Positions 33,085-33,131 of a stretch of DNA of 33,131 nucleotides are shown in pieces. The notes beneath the pieces are model-generated. The model made no database searches. It was not told the origin of the DNA and saw only the letters and a list, made by a program, of their open reading frames with translations. Positions within the stretch are counted from its first letter, which is position 1; each line of letters starts with the position of its first letter. Source of the DNA: Catenovulum agarivorans YM01 (GTDB lineage Bacteria; Pseudomonadota; Gammaproteobacteria; Enterobacterales; Alteromonadaceae); assembly GCF_000281085.1 (NCBI RefSeq), contig NZ_JH767535.1, positions 1 through 33,131 on the forward strand, written 5' to 3'. A program made the position numbers and the translations under genes.

Positions 33085-33131
33085 GATTGACTCCAGCTGT
33101 TGTTATCTGAACAAGCGCCATTGGCTTTTAT

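Overview
The window looks like chromosomal DNA of an AT-rich marine gammaproteobacterium of the Alteromonadales (Alteromonadaceae-like, for example Catenovulum or relatives). The grounds are large TonB-dependent receptors, a FecI/FecR pair, a DUF4856/imelysin iron locus, a DUF2982 gene and a FapA (DUF342) gene. I assign this from protein families only. I see no rRNA, tRNA, CRISPR array, transposase or prophage gene.

Layout. Bases 434-8403 hold a carbohydrate-type locus: a TonB-dependent receptor, an anti-sigma FecR and a FecI-like ECF sigma factor on the minus strand, divergent from a lipoprotein GH2 glycoside hydrolase. All three transcription units carry the same promoter-like motif (TTTACGG[AG]TTT, 13-14 nt, GTCATA), which suggests one ECF regulon. 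Bases 8524-11904 hold a second ECF sigma/zinc-finger anti-sigma operon with a secreted charged-helix protein, then a terminator and a TPR/beta-barrel protein. Bases 11945-14808 are xylB-xylA (xylose catabolism).

Bases 15104-16737 hold a lipoprotein resembling cytochrome b562 and a divergent exported beta-propeller (lactonase family). An 848-base gap follows with palindromic repeats. Bases 17586-19037 hold an Hsp20 gene, with a sigma-32-like promoter and a ROSE-like RNA thermometer, divergent from a TatD hydrolase.

Bases 19053-29290 are iron-related, all on the minus strand. FeoA-FeoB and a DUF4856-imelysin-TonB receptor-fatty acid hydroxylase-OMP/SPOR series each start behind a Fur-box-like sequence with the same core AATGATATTGATT. 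The end of the window (29581-33084, plus strand) carries a soluble chemotaxis protein whose reading frame is broken exactly at a dnaX-type A AAA AAG heptamer, a probable 44-residue membrane protein with a CPKC motif, a DUF2982 membrane protein and FapA.

Most promising for follow-up are the shared three-copy ECF promoter motif around the receptor/GH2 locus, the frameshift heptamer in the chemotaxis gene, and the heat-shock leader of hsp20. All regulatory calls were made by eye and none has been tested by computation.
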